From the NCBI GenBank assembly GCA_946183385.1, contig CAMHBN010000108.1, positions 1 to 6,467 of the forward strand: a stretch of DNA of 6,467 nt, given 5' to 3'. This DNA is from an uncultured Ruminococcus sp. (GTDB lineage: Bacteria; Bacillota; Clostridia; Oscillospirales; Ruminococcaceae). Every line of letters begins with the position of its first letter. Position 1 is the first letter of the stretch. The position numbers and the translations under genes were made by a program. Positions 4,141 to 6,467 of the stretch are shown here, piece after piece. The notes beneath the pieces were generated by a model. It was not told the origin of the DNA. It was given only the letters and a program-made list of their open reading frames with translations, and searched no databases.

Positions 4141-6467
4141 CTACTTAACTATAACTGTTGCCGTCACCTTTCGCAGCGTCTCGGGTATATACGGCTCGTT
4201 GACCGTGTTTATCACGGGCTCGCCGTCGCTGTTGAAGCTGACCTTGCGTATGCGCGTGTGACGGCACGGATCGTAGAGCGGGTCGCTGGCGTAAGTGCCG
4301 CACGCCTTGTTTATGTGCGAGGTCGGGCGCGCATGGTACACGAAGAGCGTGTCGCCGTTGCTGTCCCTGACGAAGCAATTATGTCCCGGACCAGATTCCC
4401 CGACAAGGTCGGCAGTCGAGAGCACAGGCTTGTCGAGCTTCTTCCAGCTCTTGATATTCATGAGGTCGGAGCTGATATCGGCTTCCATACGTCCCACGCA
4501 GTACTCCGAGCCCGTGCCCGAAGCCGAGAAGTAAACGTACACTTTTTTATCCGTTTTCAGCACGGCGGGACCTTCATTCACGCGGTGGTTGACGAGCTCC
4601 CAGTCGTATTCGGGCTTGGTGAGGAGAATGGGCTTGGTAGTGAGCTTCCACGGCTCGGAGGGGTCTATCTCCGCCATAAACAGCGAGGAATCGCCCTTTA
4701 TCTCCGCCCATATCACATAGTGCTTGCCGCTGCACTCGAAGTAAGTCATGTCGAGCGAAAAGCTCGTGAACGAGTCCTTATCGCCCGCGGAAGCCTGCAT
4801 CTGACCGCACTCCTTCCACTCGTCGAGGTAGGGATTATCGCCCTCGCACCTCAGCACGTACGGACGTATCGCCCACACGTCCGAGCTTGCGCCCGCCGCG
4901 AAGAAGATGTACCACTTCCCGCCTATCTTATGCATTTCGGGAGCCCATATATGCTTTGCCATAATGCCGCTCGAATGGGCTTTCCATATCGTCTTTTCCT
5001 CGGCTTTGGCAAGTCCCTCTATCGTCTGGCTGCACCGCAGGACTATCCTGTCATAGCCCTTATCGACGCTTCCGTAGGCGGGATACGACGCCGTGAAATA
5101 GTAGTAGCCGTTCTCGCCGTCAACTATGTACGGGTCGGCGCGCTCGGTTATGAACGGGTTTGCATAGCCCTCCGCCGCGGAGGTGAGCTCCCCTGTTATC
5201 GTGAACACGCCCTTCTTGCACGTATCGACCACGCAGAACTCGTCAGTGTTGTCCCATTTCACCTTGATGTCGGCGGTCGAGCCGTCGCTGAGCCTTGCCT
5301 GCACAGTCGCGGGTCTGAACGTCTTTATCCCGTAGGGACAATAGTACACGGGCGGCTCTACATCGCTGATTATCGGCTGGAGGCCGCTCGACGGGTACGC
5401 GCTCACGAGGGCGTTGTACTGGTCGGCGTTTATCGGTATCACGTAGCCGTGGCGCGGCGTGAAATCGAAGCTGTACTGCGAGCGGTCAACGGTCTTGAAG
5501 TTTTCGAGGTCAGTAGTGGACTGCATAACGTAGTAGCCGTTGCCGTAGGCGTCGGACATCATCAGCCACTCGTCCGTGCCGAGCTTCCTGTAGATATTCG
5601 GCCCCTCAACGCCGATATTGCCCTCGGATACCTGCTTTATCTCCTTGTACGGACCGTTCGCATTCTCAGCCTTCGCAAGGTAGATGCGCTTGTTCGTCTC
5701 GTTCTTGTAGTACATATAGTAGGTGCCGTTCACGAAGATGATATCGGAGTCGATAGCGTCGTTGCCGTTCGCCGGAGCAAAGAGCAGAGCAGGCGCAGTA
5801 TCGAGCGTCTTGAGGTCCTTGCTGTAGGCGTAGTACATTACCGTCCTGTCGTCGATTCCGGGAACTCTCGCCGCGAAATAAATCATATACGACTGCTTTG
5901 CGGGGTCGTATATCGCCTGCGGAGCCCATGCACGGTCGGCACCCTGCATATTCGGGTACTTGTTAGCAATGGGGATTATCGCCTCATCGAACCAGTGCAC
6001 GAGGTCGGTGGACTTCGCGGAGATGAGGTCGCGGTTGCTGTTCCAGCCGAGCGACGACTTCATATCGGTCGCAAGCATATGGTACAGCCCGTCCTCGCCC
6101 TTGAAGATGTACGGGTCGCGGATACACTTGGTACCCGAGCCCGAGCCCCACACAGCCTTGCCGCCGTTGAGAGCCTTGAAGTTGTAGCCGTCGAGGCTCA
6201 CCGCATACGACAGCCTCTCCTGCTCGGGAGCATTGCCGAGGAAGTACGCGAACAGATACGCAACATCGGGCTTGGAGTAGGCAACCTCGCAGTACGGCTT
6301 GATATCGGGCTTTGCACCGAGTATCTGCCGAGTGAGGAGGTCATAGTCCTTCTCGTTCACGATGTTGTCGGCGTTCAGGTCGGCGACTGCGGAAACGAAC
6401 CTGTCACCGCCGCAGAGCACGGCCTGCTCCATCAGTATGCGGTCGAAGGTATCGACTGCGCCGTCGA
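4141..6467 (-). CDS. Cellulosomal two-headed enzyme: dockerin-GH43-Ig-like-GH43 (5' end outside window)
   Basis: The frame is open from the window edge to TAG at 4141-4143. The first ATG (6432-6430) lies inside a dockerin, so the true start is upstream; residues below count from that Met. The dockerin (DGAVDTFD just before Met1, then D18/N20/D22/N26/D29 of the second calcium loop) ends near 39. The first GH43 covers about 47-340, with likely triad Asp106 (IRDPYIF), Asp228 (AIDSDI) and Glu277 (VEGPN), and a PRHGYVIPI segment near its end typical of one GH43 group. Residues about 355-425 resemble a bacterial Ig-like Big_4 domain (FRPATVQARLSDGS, VKWD). The second GH43, about 426-748, has Asp433 (RADPYI), Asp561 (SLDMTYFE) and Glu620 (VNEGPAV), plus KHIWAPEMH and GPGHNCF, resembling LbAraf43-type alpha-L-arabinofuranosidases. 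Both active sites look intact. Together they probably release arabinose or xylose from arabinan/arabinoxylan; specificities are inferred. Convergent with the preceding gene. Confidence 0.9.
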   Translation of the reverse strand, partial: DGAVDTFDRILMEQAVLCGGDRFVSAVADLNADNIVNEKDYDLLTRQILGAKPDIKPYCEVAYSKPDVAYLFAYFLGNAPEQERLSYAVSLDGYNFKALNGGKAVWGSGSGTKCIRDPYIFKGEDGLYHMLATDMKSSLGWNSNRDLISAKSTDLVHWFDEAIIPIANKYPNMQGADRAWAPQAIYDPAKQSYMIYFAARVPGIDDRTVMYYAYSKDLKTLDTAPALLFAPANGNDAIDSDIIFVNGTYYMYYKNETNKRIYLAKAENANGPYKEIKQVSEGNIGVEGPNIYRKLGTDEWLMMSDAYGNGYYVMQSTTDLENFKTVDRSQYSFDFTPRHGYVIPINADQYNALVSAYPSSGLQPIISDVEPPVYYCPYGIKTFRPATVQARLSDGSTADIKVKWDNTDEFCVVDTCKKGVFTITGELTSAAEGYANPFITERADPYIVDGENGYYYFTASYPAYGSVDKGYDRIVLRCSQTIEGLAKAEEKTIWKAHSSGIMAKHIWAPEMHKIGGKWYIFFAAGASSDVWAIRPYVLRCEGDNPYLDEWKECGQMQASAGDKDSFTSFSLDMTYFECSGKHYVIWAEIKGDSSLFMAEIDPSEPWKLTTKPILLTKPEYDWELVNHRVNEGPAVLKTDKKVYVYFSASGTGSEYCVGRMEADISSDLMNIKSWKKLDKPVLSTADLVGESGPGHNCFVRDSNGDTLFVYHARPTSHINKACGTYASDPLYDPCRHTRIRKVSFNSDGEPVINTVNEPYIPETLRKVTATVIVK

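Noticed and set aside
6430..6432. ATG at 6432 as the true start of the minus-strand enzyme
   Set aside because: The frame remains open to the window edge and the upstream codons encode DGAVDTFDRIL, the first calcium loop and helix of the same dockerin. Starting at this Met would cut the dockerin in half and leave the protein without a signal peptide.

Overview
The window looks like a hemicellulose- and beta-glucan-degrading locus from a Gram-positive, cellulosome-forming gut or rumen bacterium, most likely a Ruminococcus-type Clostridia (Oscillospiraceae). The pointers are two type I dockerins of ruminococcal style, strong Gram-positive Shine-Dalgarno sites, a lipobox-anchored glucanase, and several GH43/CBM modules. 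Base composition is GC-rich for that group (roughly mid-50s to 60% in coding DNA by eye), so I do not assign a species; a R. champanellensis-like genome would fit better than low-GC R. flavefaciens or R. albus, but that is inference.

Layout: bases 1-96 are the 3' end of a plus-strand gene that starts outside the window. A 111-base gap with a good sigma-A-type promoter leads into a GH16 endo-beta-1,3(4)-glucanase lipoprotein with a C-terminal CBM4-type domain (208-1608). A long perfect hairpin plus T-run ends that unit (1664-1700). An AT-rich gap of 272 bases then carries a direct repeat, a well-spaced extended -10 promoter, a 5' leader palindrome and a clear ribosome binding site. These precede a secreted GH43-CBM6-CBM22-like-dockerin enzyme (1881-4100). 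A hairpin terminator fills the 40-base gap to a convergent minus-strand gene (4141 to beyond 6467). That gene encodes a dockerin followed by GH43, an Ig-like domain and a second, different GH43; its 5' end lies outside the window.

How they may work together (inference): the GH16 lipoprotein would stay on the cell membrane and cut beta-1,3/mixed-linkage glucans near the cell. The two dockerin enzymes would be secreted and docked onto a cohesin scaffold, removing arabinose and/or xylose units from arabinoxylan or arabinan. The genes have separate promoters and terminators rather than forming one operon.

I see no tRNA, rRNA, CRISPR array, insertion sequence or phage feature. No wholly new system is evident; the most interesting points are the N-terminally placed dockerin with two divergent GH43 modules in one chain, the post-dockerin tail of the plus-strand GH43 protein, and the possible operator sequences in the 1700-1880 gap.
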